Shown: positions 50,276 to 61,032 of the stretch, in pieces
How positions within the stretch are numbered: position 1 is the stretch's first letter
Layout of the letters: each line of letters begins with the position of its first letter
Assembly (NCBI RefSeq): GCF_030867145.1
Contig: NC_134436.1
Span: 7,006,001-7,070,000 of the forward strand
DNA length: 64,000 nucleotides
Reading direction: 5' to 3'
From: Opisthocomus hoazin
Lineage: Eukaryota > Chordata > Aves > Opisthocomiformes > Opisthocomidae
Made by a program: the position numbers and the translations under genes
The notes under the pieces: model-generated
Databases searched by the model: none
What the model was told of the DNA's origin: nothing
What the model saw: the letters and a program-made list of their open reading frames with translations, nothing else

Positions 50276-53200
50276 TGAAGGGTAAAAAAAAACCTTTGTA
50301 CAAATGGCTTCTCTCGTTAACCTGTTTACCCACTAATACAGGCAGACAAAGAACATTCTGGAACTACACTGTCCATTCGATTCCCAACATTATTAAGAAG
50401 TAGACTGCAACTAGCAGCTGTTTATTTGACTGAGCAGCAGAAGCACTTAGCTTAGCAAGTTGTTCATGTGGAGTATGTGCCATGGAGAATATCCTTTCTT
50501 TGCTCCTATCTATAGACATCTATCTCCACACAAATAGTAATAATATTACTTTAAGTAAACTCAATATTTGTACACAGATCCATTTCCAGGAGTCTTAACA
50601 CAATATTAAACTTTTTACAGAACTTCATGCTGATCAATAATGATTCTGTCTTGGTTGGATTAAGACAAAAATACCCTACCAATCACCTGATAACTTCTGG
50701 AGGGCTGCATCCATACCACAGAACACGTTAAAGTACAAAGGTATGTTTGTTGCTGCAGAAGTATGAAGATGAAAAGAAATAGTTTCTGTATGTTACCTAG
50801 ATAGAGAGGAAAAAATGGCCCCATATCTTCTCCAAATTATACTTACCAGGCATTTCCTTTGGGGCAGAGGAAAAAAAGAGGATGTCTCACCCTGCACCTA
50901 AGAAGTATTATTCAGAAGTTTTAGGAAAGGTTTAAATTTACCCTTTTTCACTAGACACATCAGTGTCCCATTTTGCAAGAATCATTTAACTTGCTTCTGA
51001 ACTATAAACACTCAAACCACTATGCAAGAACAAGCCTGCCTAGGTAAATGATGATCTGATTCTACCAAGTCCAAGCAGGTGTCTTGACCACATCCAGACT
51101 CGCTTGGACCGGTCTTAGGAATGGCAGCAAAAACAACAGCAGCATGAAAAACTCAGCGTTTCTCATTAAGTTCACCTGTTCATCAAGGAACTGCAAAAAA
51201 CTTTCCACAGTGGATGTACATACATAAAAACTTACGTTGCCAGCCTTTAGCAGGACTTTGCACAAACATTCAAGCAGTCTGGATTAAACAGACTGGACAA
51301 TAAGTATGAAAGGTGTAATAGTAGGCAAATCTACAGCCTACACAAAGGAAGATGTACAGCCCATCTTCCCACGGCCACACCAGCCAGAAGAGTGAATACT
51401 ACAATCAGAAAGCAGTCATAGCTGCACAGTTGTGACACAGGGGACATGCAGTCCCCCTCCCCATCAGGAGGGTTTAACCAGCAGCTAAAATACCTGTACA
51501 GCTTCTCAGTTGGAATTGCACCCACAGCATGCAGCTTGCATGCACCCAGCTGCGTAGGATGCACCCTTGTTCTCTGTCATCTTGGCTCCTGTAGTCCTGT
51601 ATGCTGTTTATACACCTTACATAGCAAGGAACCGGATTCACACAACTCCTTACTTACATTCCCTCTCGCCTACAGGAGAACTAGTTCAGCTCCCCAACAC
51701 CATAACGCTGGGAGAGAAAGTATTCAGCAGTCCCACGTGCTCTTCATAGCAGCATCAGGGAACTTACCCTCAAGTTCACTCTCCAGGAACTACCAATACT
51801 AGGAAGTCATTCATTTTCAAGACCATCCTAAAGTAACATAGCAACTTAAATAAGGGCACTAAGCAGCCCACCTCTTCAAATACATGCAATTAGAGCAATC
51901 CAAACATTGATCATCCCCACTATGTCACGCCTCTGACTGACACAATGAAGAACAGAAAGCAGAAACATTTGCTTGAAAGCAAAAGCTTCACTGGAAAGCA
52001 AATATCACCTTACCTGCGGAGACCTCTGTCAATGCACTGAAGTTTTCAATGGCAAATACCTTTGCAGACTCCTGAGCTGAGCTTAAATACAGCCCCATAC
52101 TATGGGCAGGTGGTGGGTGGAGGTCCCAGGTGAAGCTGATCAGGGTCATTAGGGCCTATTAGTGCCCTCAGGAGCCTGATATACAGGAATACAGGGTATG
52201 GACAAATATTCTTGAGTGATCCAAGGAAAGAATTTCTCCAGGTGAGAACTGGGTGAAAAATAGAGCTAAGTGCTTCTTATTGAGGTATAAGAGAGATTTC
52301 TGCTGGCAGAGCAGGTGCTTCCAGTCTCCTGACATACACTCCTTACTTCTGCATCCAGACATGCTATATCATAAGCAAGATTAATTTGTGAGCAACATAA
52401 TGGCTTGGAAAATCTATTAGCTTATAAATACTGCTTGAGATCAGCAGCTCCCTGTATGGAAGACAGCAAGCACCTTTCCAGATACGGGGCTTGCTTGCCT
52501 TCTCTTCAACTTCCGTACTAGGCAGACAGCCCAGATGCAGTGGCATGGGGTGACAGTAGAAGACCATCAAATCTATATGACATAGCCAGAGAGAAAGTCC
52601 CTGGATGAAGAGCTGCTACCACTGAAGGCAAAGCAGCTTCTCATGTGTGAATTCCTGCAAGCCAGAGCACACAGGCCAGAATTAACGTCTGAACGTGAGA
52701 CTTTAGTAATCACCAGAACTTCATCACAATCCAGTGTGGTGAGCAGAAGTGCCCAGTAGGATAGTATATGGACACTAAGAAACAATCCTGTCCACAAAAT
52801 CCAAGATCAGTGAGAAACTGTGCCTTTATATAGCAAAAAAACCAAAACTAACCCAAAAAACCCCAAACCCCAAACACCTAAAAGACAAGTATAATAAAGG
52901 GCAGTTCTATTTCTTCACAGACTTGGTATCATATATCTAGTTCACCCGAACATCCAGGAGCTTAATGCAGAATCTTCTTTATTGAATCTGAATAACTTCA
53001 GAGTAAAAATGAGATGGGATGTGAAACAAATGGGAGTTTTGCAGGATAGTTAAAAATAGACAGTTGTAGGAAACCTTCAGCACTTACTGTGCTGCGTTAA
53101 GTAGCAGACAGTTCAGACACCTCTGTGTCTGCCTTCAGCTTCCTTTCAGTGTCACAGCTTGTTATTTATAAGTCACTTATAAGAAAACTACCTGAAATTA

Positions 53201-53645
53201 ATGTCTAAATTCTGCTGTGTATTAAACTGTAGAGAGGATAACAGTCATAATGTAAGCAGCATATAAAAGAATGCTCAACTTCCTCTGGAAAAAAGGATTT
53301 TAATACAGTAAATTTAAATCCTAAACAAGAAGTAGTACATGCCCCATCATCCAGAACAAGACGGTCAACTGAAAGTAGCTACACAGTAAAAACGAAAAGG
53401 GTTCCAATTTTTTCCTGGACGATCCACTTCGCCTATGTTACAATGTAGTGTACAGTCTGAACTGGCTTTGCTGCCAAAAGAAACAGGCCAGACTTCCCCG
53501 CCAACCCAATGCCAAAAATTTTTCTTGCAATGCTGCATCTTTGTCTCTGTGCAGGTATAACCACTTGCACAGTCATACAGCAAAGCCATGTCAGAGAAGA
53601 GCCACAGTCTGAAACTAACCATTTCATCATTATTTTGCATTAGAT
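50276..53645. other. Intergenic unique sequence
   Basis: No recognisable gene or transposon. It begins with an A-rich stretch (50283-50291) directly at the edge of the CR1 remnant and includes an A/C-rich low-complexity tract near 52835-52878. Frames up to about 118 codons (51446-51802) have no recognised similarity. Confidence 0.65.
52835..52878. repeat. A/C-rich low-complexity tract
   Basis: Alternating runs of A and C (for example ccccaaaccccaaacacc) without a fixed period. The other strand is G/T-rich and only superficially resembles telomeric sequence; there is no array of vertebrate TTAGGG. Confidence 0.7.
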
Positions 53646-53769
53646 TTGTTAGATTAGCCTACACAGCCAAATCCCTGGTCCTGTTTCCTCATGTGGTCCC
53701 GCCAACATTGTTAGATTAGCCTACACAGCCAAATCCCTGGTCCTGTTTCCTCATGTGGTCCCGCCAACA
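53646..53769. repeat. Exact tandem duplication, 2 x 62 bp
   Basis: The unit at 53646-53707 starts ttgttagattagcctacac and ends gtggtcccgccaaca. It is repeated without a single difference and without spacer at 53708-53769. The sequence left of copy 1 and right of copy 2 does not continue the repeat. Perfect identity means the duplication is very young, a polymorphic minisatellite-like two-copy locus, or an assembly artefact. The unit has no recognised coding content. Confidence 0.97.
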
Positions 53770-56700
53770 CGTGTGTGAAAGTTCAGCACTCACGGGTCTT
53801 CCTCCTGGGGTTTTGAGATTTTACACCAGCGTAGCCAGTGAAGGAAGCCCAAATCGCATCCCTGCACTGCTCTGGGCAATGGACACTCCTGTCTCTGGTG
53901 ACAGAACGCACTGTGTCACGTATCAACAAGCAGCAAGGTGGGATCCTACTCTGACACTGCTGTCACTTTAATCCACATCTTGAATGAGAGACCTAACTGA
54001 TTTGTACTGGCCCAGCTGGATAATTACCTTTGATCTCTGCTGACCTTCCTTCCTAATGAGCCAGAGGATTAAAAAGAATGATTTCTAAGTCCGCTTATAG
54101 TACTATACACATAAAAATATATGCAAAGTGCTTGTTTATCAGAAAAAATATCTCTCTTTATGAACATACTTTATTTTGAACATAAGATGACACTGAAAAT
54201 TTGAAAAGCATGGGGTGTTTGAGAATTCAGCTCCTTGGAAACTCTGAGTCAGTCATAGAGAGGAATATAAACACTTAAAACTAACACTAAAACCAAAAGT
54301 ATACCTGAGACTATGTGGGTTAGACCTCTGTGCCTCCAGCCCATGCTAAACTACTAGTTCAGAAGCTCTCAGAAAATCTGTAGAGAAGGAAATGTTCTGG
54401 CATTCATGGGATGGTGTCTTCTCTGCCTGCAAAAAAACAAAGTGTGCTGCAAAGATGAGAACACCAAGTATTTCTTCTGAGGCCCAGCTTCTTGCTCCGT
54501 CTGCTAGGAACACTGCAGGAATAAAGGAGAGTGCCAATAGCAGCACTGGGTTGCAAGTACAACTAAGCAGCTGAAATATCATTACTTTCATCAAAACAAT
54601 CTCACAAGTAACATATTTCCTGATCTGGCATGGAATTCACTCTCAAAAACCTTCAGGATTGACATAACCTTTTCCCATGAAGGTCTGAAATGAACACATA
54701 TCAGTGTATAAGCTGTTGGAGCTTTTTTCTTTTTCTCAGCATTGCAAAATTGCTAGCAGTTTTCTTATTGTTCAGCCAGCTGTTTAAATATTTAGAGCAT
54801 TTGAAATACACTGGGGTTGGAATCCAGTTCTGAGTTTGTGTGTGGAGAGGATGTTCTGCAATTGCAACGTTCACTCCAGATTTTGACTTTGCATTTAACA
54901 GCAATTATTTTCTTCTTTACCAGTTTGTCAAGCCTTCCTTGTGATGGGTACAATGACAAAATTCGATGTTGTTAACCAGGACAAATCTGAGCAGAAAGCA
55001 GTGTAAAGTCTTCAAGTTCTATGAAGTTAGCTTTGTTTAGGTTAAGACAAGAACAGCTTGTCTAAACAAAAAGAGGTCACTTACAATCTAAATGTCAGAG
55101 CCAATAAGCTGTTTATTGGGGTCAATAGCTCATCTGATAAACATAACAATGGGATGAGTTAAAATAATCATCATATATTTAGCTGTCAGAATAGTTGGAT
55201 AAATTTGAAATACTGCTGTTTAAAAAACTGATGAAATAAAAATAGTATTTATCTTCTGCCCGACCGGTGACAGGCACTTTGTACCGCCACCTGCACACTG
55301 CTGGTTCCGCCCTGCTTCAGCTCTTCAGAGGAACCGGCGCATGTAGGACCCCAGACACAGAAAGGAGACCTCCCTGGTTGGATTCACTTTTGTCCTTCTT
55401 TCTTCCTTTCCTAGCTTTTATCACGTTGTTCAGGGACTCTCTTGTTCACCTCTTTTGAAACAGCACTGATAAAAATTATTTGAGCCTGATCACCTCTCCT
55501 TACAATTAGAGCTAAGTAGCAGGATTTCACACACCACAACAGTAACATTTAGACTTGTTTTAATTTTCTTTTTAAAGAAACCCCAAAATGCTCAAAGCAA
55601 TTGCCGCTGGGCGAGGTTTGGCTGTAGAGATGGCAGGTTCCCACAGCATAGCATAGCACAGCCCAATTCTGCAGTGGTGCAGAGGAGTCAGGACTGTGTC
55701 AGGGGTCAGGTGAGAGCTAGAGCAGAAGCTGTTATCGCAAAACGGAGCTGCACCAGTGAGGGAGGGCCTTGAGGGGAACTGGGGTCCTGCCGAGCCAAGG
55801 TCTTGGCAACTGCCCCCTTGGCAGCAGTCTCATCTGGAGCTGGTGGGAGGAAACCTGTGCTTTTTGATACCACAGGTGGAAAGGGTCTGAGCAGTCACCG
55901 CAGGCTAAATGGTAGATTTCTAACTTTCTTCATCTTCACTTTAAATAACTTCAGTGTCTCTATCAAACTTGCATATTCAATTACAAAACTTGTGTGTTCG
56001 CTGTTAGAGCTCTGTACCTGGAAGACACTGTACTAAAATGGAATATCATATCCAAAACTGAACATCCTTTCACATTGTCCTTTTGGCCTATTTAGTTTTC
56101 TTTGAGTCACAGCACAGCTGGCATTGTTTGGCAGCTTATGAATTGAGCTGTTGAATTGCACTGAACAGTCCAAACACGGGGCAGGAGAGTTCTTCAATAT
56201 CCGCTTTTCAAGTTTGCAGCTGCTTTTCTTGTCAGCAGAGCCTTTCCCTGGTCACGAGAACAGGTAAGTGCTATCCCCAAAGTCACTAAGTCTGTCTCTG
56301 TTTTCCTTCCCTTGTCTCCAACTTCCAGTTCCCAGACTAAGCAACTAATTTTTTTCTGTCTTTCCTCAGTAGACATCCTCTCTAAGGTGTGCTAGGTATT
56401 CTCCTCTGCATTTGTTTGCAGCATCTCCAGACAAACACTTATGGCCCGAACAGAATGGAACAAAATAAGTACCTGAAAAAACAGTACTCTTGCTAGAATA
56501 TCTCTAATTACTTGCCTTTTTTTTTTCCAGCACCTTAATAGGTGTTTGAGTCTCTCTCTCTTCTGAATAGAGTTTAGCTGCACTCTAGTGGCTGTATTCT
56601 AGGATTTCAGGCCTTTCAGAATTGCTGAAACTGCGTATTTCCACCTACTCAAAGTAACACAATTCACTAGCAATGGAAAATATGCTTCTTGAGGTATGCG

Positions 56701-59700
56701 TATCTTTTTTCCACCCAGGAAAATCATTGGTGAGGGTTGAGTTCAGAAAGAGTAAGCAGAAATATTTTTTGTGAAACTGGATTTGAAGCCAGTGTCTCTG
56801 ATGCAGGCTTACGCAAAGCATGCCTTTAGGATGCAGGTAGGTTGGTTACCATCTACCTCGACTGCTAGTCCCACTGAAGTGCGTATGCATAACCCAAGTA
56901 TCAAATCTGTAGAGTGTCAGCAATCCGACGTCCATCGCTGTTCCTGAAAACAGCAGTCCCGTGTCTGTGCTTGGTGACTTAGCCACCAGGTGGGGAGGAA
57001 AGCTCTGATTTCCATGCCTACGGAAGAGCTTTTGTAAGGTGGCAAAGACTCAGTTTTGGATCTTTTATTAATGTACAAACATTGTAAAGTCATGGTTAAC
57101 ACTTGACTATAAGAATTTAGGAAATAATAGATAAGGGCATTTGAGGAGTAGAACATGTTTGCTCAGTGATTATTAAAGACAGCAAGGATTATACAACAAT
57201 ACTGTGGTGATTTGTAAAGGGTATAAAAATGAAAGCATTTTTTCCATGTGCTATAGACATGTATACAGCTTGGGATAAGGCCTGCAATGTTAAAACAGGA
57301 AATACAGGCTGGCAATGTTAAATATTCTTAGGATAAAAAGAAGAAAGTACCCAAGTCCTTTAAAAAAAAAAATTGGGCAAGGCAAAAGAAAAATATGTCA
57401 TAAAGATCCACTTGGCTTTGGGACTGAGATGAACAGGAAGACTCAATTCGTATGAAGTTTGAACTTTCTTTGCTTTGCTCTAGGAAAATTAACATTTAAA
57501 CTGAGTTATTCTAGAAAAATTAGCCATTCTGAAAGCTGTTCAAAGTAAGCCCTTGACTCCACTCAAAACGGGGTGCTGTGGGACGGACCACCAGAAATAG
57601 GTGAGAGAAAATGGAAAATATTGAGGCTCTTTGAAGGCAGCAGAATGTGGGCACTGTGAATTTCCCTCCTGCGGTGCCTAAAATAGTTTGACTCTCACAC
57701 TTCAAAGATCCGTCACCAGACCACCGCTACATCTGAAAGAACGTACCATTGGCAGCTGTTATTTGAAGAGACACAGTTTTTATGTGAAGGTTGTATCACT
57801 GCAGGCATCAACTATAAAAGACCTAATTCTTTAAAAAGAGGGGGGGAAAAAAAAAGGTCACAACGGAAAAGGTATGCATGTGACAATAGTTGTAATGTCA
57901 ACGTTTCTCAGCATTTGAAAATCGAAAAGCTTAAAATTCATTTCATGGAAGATTGCCAACTGAAGTGTATCACAAATGATATTATGGAACAGACGTATCT
58001 TGTGCTGCCTACTTTTTGTGTCTTCGTTTCTTGCAATATAAGATTGAACTACTAAGATTCAAAGCAGGTGCTCATTCCTACCAGGCAGTTAGGACTGTCA
58101 CCTCTGCAATGTATTTAGTTATCAAGCAGATTTCTGCATGTAGTCTGTCAAACTTGACGTTCTTCCCCAGGAACTCTGTTGGCTGCAGCTCATTTAACTA
58201 CCCTAATGGTATCCCTGCAGTCATTCTGTCTTCTTCCATAGTAATCAGATGTGGTTGCTTCCCAGACATCCTCCCTTATGCTGCTACCCACAGCTGATCA
58301 CAGATTCTGGCATTTGGGCTTGCACAAGCGTGGACATGCAACTTTTTCTCTCTCGATTTCCTGTCTTGGTGACCACGAGTGTTGAAATTGCCTCTCTGAG
58401 CAGAGGACACTGCAGGCAAGAGAAGCACCTGGGAGAAAGTGCTAATGCTGGAGGCAACAACAGTGACTCTGAAGCAAGAATGAGAAATAATAAATAAGTG
58501 GGAAATATGGGAAGAGTTAACAGAAGAACAACTAAAAGGGTGAGGAAATACTGTGGCGTTTTCTTTCCAGCATCAAGATTTTCCTTTTGTGGAATAAGGG
58601 ATTTGCCACATTGCATTTCCGGGCATGAAGACAGACATTTAAAAGCATCTTTCAAAACAGCTCTCTGCAGTCTGGTTGGGATTGGGGGCCATGACTCATG
58701 CATGGTTATTTGCCAGTTCAACAACATTTTCCGCTGATATATTCAAATACATACACAGGTTGGAAATGCAATTTAAAATTGTAACACTAATCTGGCAGTA
58801 TATCTGAAAATTCAAATGTAGAAAATACAAAGTGATGTTTCCTCAGCAAGTCTCACCTGGCCACCACATCCTACACATTCACATTACAAAAGAAGGTCTA
58901 GAAAAAGGCAAAGCTCAAGTACGTGTGCAGCTGGGTTTTGCAAAATGCATGAAACATGCATGTAGCTTAATGTATTCACAGTGACATAGACAGGATCCAA
59001 GCAAACAGTAATGATTAGATGAACGTGTTAGAATTTCTGTGTTAGCTGCCCTCTAAACTAGGGAAGTGACTTTAAAGGTGACTGCTTTTCTCCTGTCTCA
59101 GCATCAGAATAAATGATGCTGTGATTCTTCTACAACATCATCAGAATAAATTTTGACCAGACTAATTAATTTCATATTAGTACAAATAAGGAGTAACAAA
59201 ATTGAAATTAGAGCTGCTATGCTGAATTTGGGGTAGAAACTAGATTAGAAGGTAGTGAGACAGTGTAATGGAATGAACAATTAGAAATGATAGCGCAGGC
59301 TTCTTCCTGTCTCTGTGCTGTACGGAACGTGTTTCTCTGTTGAAAGGCGTGGTGTGTGACTGGGTGTCTGAGATGAATGCTGTGCAATCTCCCCTGCCCC
59401 ACTGCTGATAACACACCACCTACACAGCTTCTCCTTCGGGGATTCTTTGTCACCAGTTCATTTAGTCCTATTGCATCCCCAGACCTAGATTTACAGTGAA
59501 GAGGTGATGACATTTCTGTGATACTGTCAGTACACGCCTCAAATAGTTCATACAGGTCATTTCAAATAAGAACCCATAAAACCCAGCTATACCATGTATT
59601 TGATAAATGCTACACTGTTTAGAACAGCTGTCACAGAAGTTCAGTTTCAGTGTTTTAAATACCATGCTGCCAACATTTACCAAAATTTCTCCAGAAAAAG

Positions 59701-59940
59701 TAAGCTACTTTAAATCAGACTGTGAATGTCAAAGGGCAAACTCTTACATTCAGTGCTATAGAGGCTTGTAGATATGATCTCAAATACACGCACCCATATG
59801 CAATGCACTTGCAAATCACAGACCCAAGGCTAGAAGGTCTCCAATGATTAGAAATAGCGAGAGTGATGTATTTCATTAGAAAAAAGAGAAACTTTCCTTT
59901 CCAGTGCTTCAGAACCATGCATCTATTCTTACTAATACAG
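53770..59940. other. Intergenic sequence upstream of LCP2
   Basis: No recognisable gene or transposon. The longest frame, 147 codons on the minus strand at 58284-58727, contains a hydrophobic stretch but overlaps frames in the other orientation and has no family I recognise. I treat it as chance. Isolated splice-like motifs occur, for example an acceptor before 56220 and a donor cag|gtaagt at 56263/56264, but no coherent gene model emerges. Confidence 0.6.
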
Positions 59941-59985
59941 GAAGCTCACGAAATACCACCTTCTGTGCAGCCTGCTGGAGCAGAG
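59941..59985 (+). other. Exon-like segment A upstream of LCP2 (unproven)
   Basis: A 45-base segment sits between a good acceptor (cttactaatacag, ending 59940) and a donor-like cagag|gtgagc (59985/59986). It is open in phase 0 and would encode EAHEIPPSVQPAGAE. The next exon-like segment, at 60482, can be read in the same phase. I recognise no protein with this sequence. It may be an exon of an unannotated transcript on the LCP2 strand, a non-coding 5' exon, or chance. Confidence 0.22.
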
Positions 59986-60481
59986 GTGAGCAGTGACCCC
60001 AGCACTCACACCAGCACAGCTTTTGGGAGGAACATGGAGAATGGACGTGCTGGCTTTTCTTTAAAAACAGGCACCTGCGGATTTAGTAAATGTAGTCTCA
60101 CCAATGACACCTAGTGATAGCGTGGTGCCTGAACTGGCTGTGTGTGACAGAGGCGGTCTATCGTGTCCCTGTGGTAGTAGGCTCTGTGGATTCCTTTTCA
60201 AACACAAAAATCATTAGAGATTGATGAACAACGGACCAACAAAACAATGAGAACGTACTAATCTTTCATATAAGCTTGTCCATTTTTTAGTTTCACTGAA
60301 AGATTCCTTATTTGAAGGAACGCTGACTGCAGTTCCATCCTTAATTCATGCATACCTCCTTCTGTACAATTCCAGCAATAACCTTTTATTGTTGCACAAA
60401 TCAAAGAAAGACAATGTGACATTTCAGGTAGTGAGGTAGGTTGAAGAAGTGTCTCTTAACTGAACATTTTCTTCTTTGCAG

Positions 60482-60577
60482 GGGCGCTCGCCTGGGCTCG
60501 ACTTGCACAGAAGCAGTATCAATGTCTATGCAGATAACATGCCAATAATTTTAATATTGCACAAAGTGTGTAAATAA
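60482..60577 (+). other. Exon-like segment B, ending in a stop, upstream of LCP2 (unproven)
   Basis: A strong acceptor (cattttcttctttgcag, ending 60481) opens directly into a short CpG-containing stretch in otherwise AT-rich DNA. Phase 0 is open for 31 codons, GRSPGLDLHRSSINVY followed by ADNMPIILILHKVCK, to TAA at 60575-60577. It joins segment A in phase. No family was recognised. The stop excludes its being in frame with LCP2, so if transcribed it would be a separate terminal exon or an untranslated LCP2 leader exon. Confidence 0.25.
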
Positions 60578-60669
60578 GAAAAATATTTATGTAGGAAATT
60601 ACAAGCAAATAGGGTCCATAGCAGCTTACTTCCATGCAACAGGCAGAACACACTCAACACTTTGCTGTG

Positions 60670-60954
60670 CTTCCTTGTTTACTTATTTATATTCAGACAA
60701 AGGAAGTGGTAAGGCTGACTAGCTGACAGCTTTTCTGAGAAGAGACCATTTTGTATGAGAGGAAGCAGTATCTCTCTTGGATGTCCTAACAACGTAGTTC
60801 TAAACTGAGAAAAACGTCTTACACAGAAGAAGCTGGGTATTAGGCAAGGAACTACTGGACACGCTGGAGGTGGTCACACACAGGGAATAAATGGCTGTTT
60901 CATCGATAGTGCTGCTATGAACGTTCTTTAACTGCCTAGAGGAGAAAACTTACA
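60670..60954 (+). promoter_or_regulatory. LCP2: Likely LCP2 proximal promoter and 5' leader
   Basis: The sequence just upstream of the SLP-76 start codon holds three GGAA-core motifs of the ETS type within 100 bp: cttcct at 60670-60675, aaaggaagtgg at 60699-60709, and gagaggaagcag at 60757-60768, the last resembling a PU.1 site. ETS factors are common drivers of TATA-less blood-cell promoters. An AATAAA-like ggaataaatgg near 60887 could act as a weak TATA-like element or mean nothing. The transcription start is not determinable here. Confidence 0.45.
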
Positions 60955-61032
60955 ATGGATTTGCGAAACGTTCCCTACCGTTCAGATGTGGTTACGTGGA
61001 ACCCAGATGACTTAGCAGAGTATTTTAGGACG
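60955..61032 (+). CDS. LCP2: LCP2 first coding exon (SLP-76 N-terminus)
   Basis: ATG at 60955 has A at -3 and G at +4, a strong start context. The exon encodes 26 residues, MDLRNVPYRSDVVTWNPDDL then AEYFRT, and stops at a consensus donor ACG|GTAAGT (61032/61033) in phase 0. From memory, human SLP-76 begins MALRNVPFRSEVLGWDPDSL followed by ADYFKK, the same length and phase, with conservative changes. SLP-76 is a cytosolic adaptor of lymphocytes, platelets and myeloid cells. It has an N-terminal SAM domain, an acidic tyrosine region phosphorylated by ZAP-70/Syk, a proline-rich region and a C-terminal SH2 domain, and it links antigen-receptor signals to VAV, NCK, ITK and PLC-gamma. This exon holds the leader and the first helix of the SAM domain (W and the DLAEYF motif). 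Exon 2 was not found before 64000. The short open extension past 61032 is read-through into the intron. Confidence 0.95.

Noticed and set aside
58284..58727. Longest open frame, 147 codons on the minus strand, with a leucine-rich hydrophobic segment
   Set aside because: It overlaps frames on the other strand, has no recognised family, no supporting splice sites and no sign of codon bias. One or two frames of this size are expected by chance in 64 kb.
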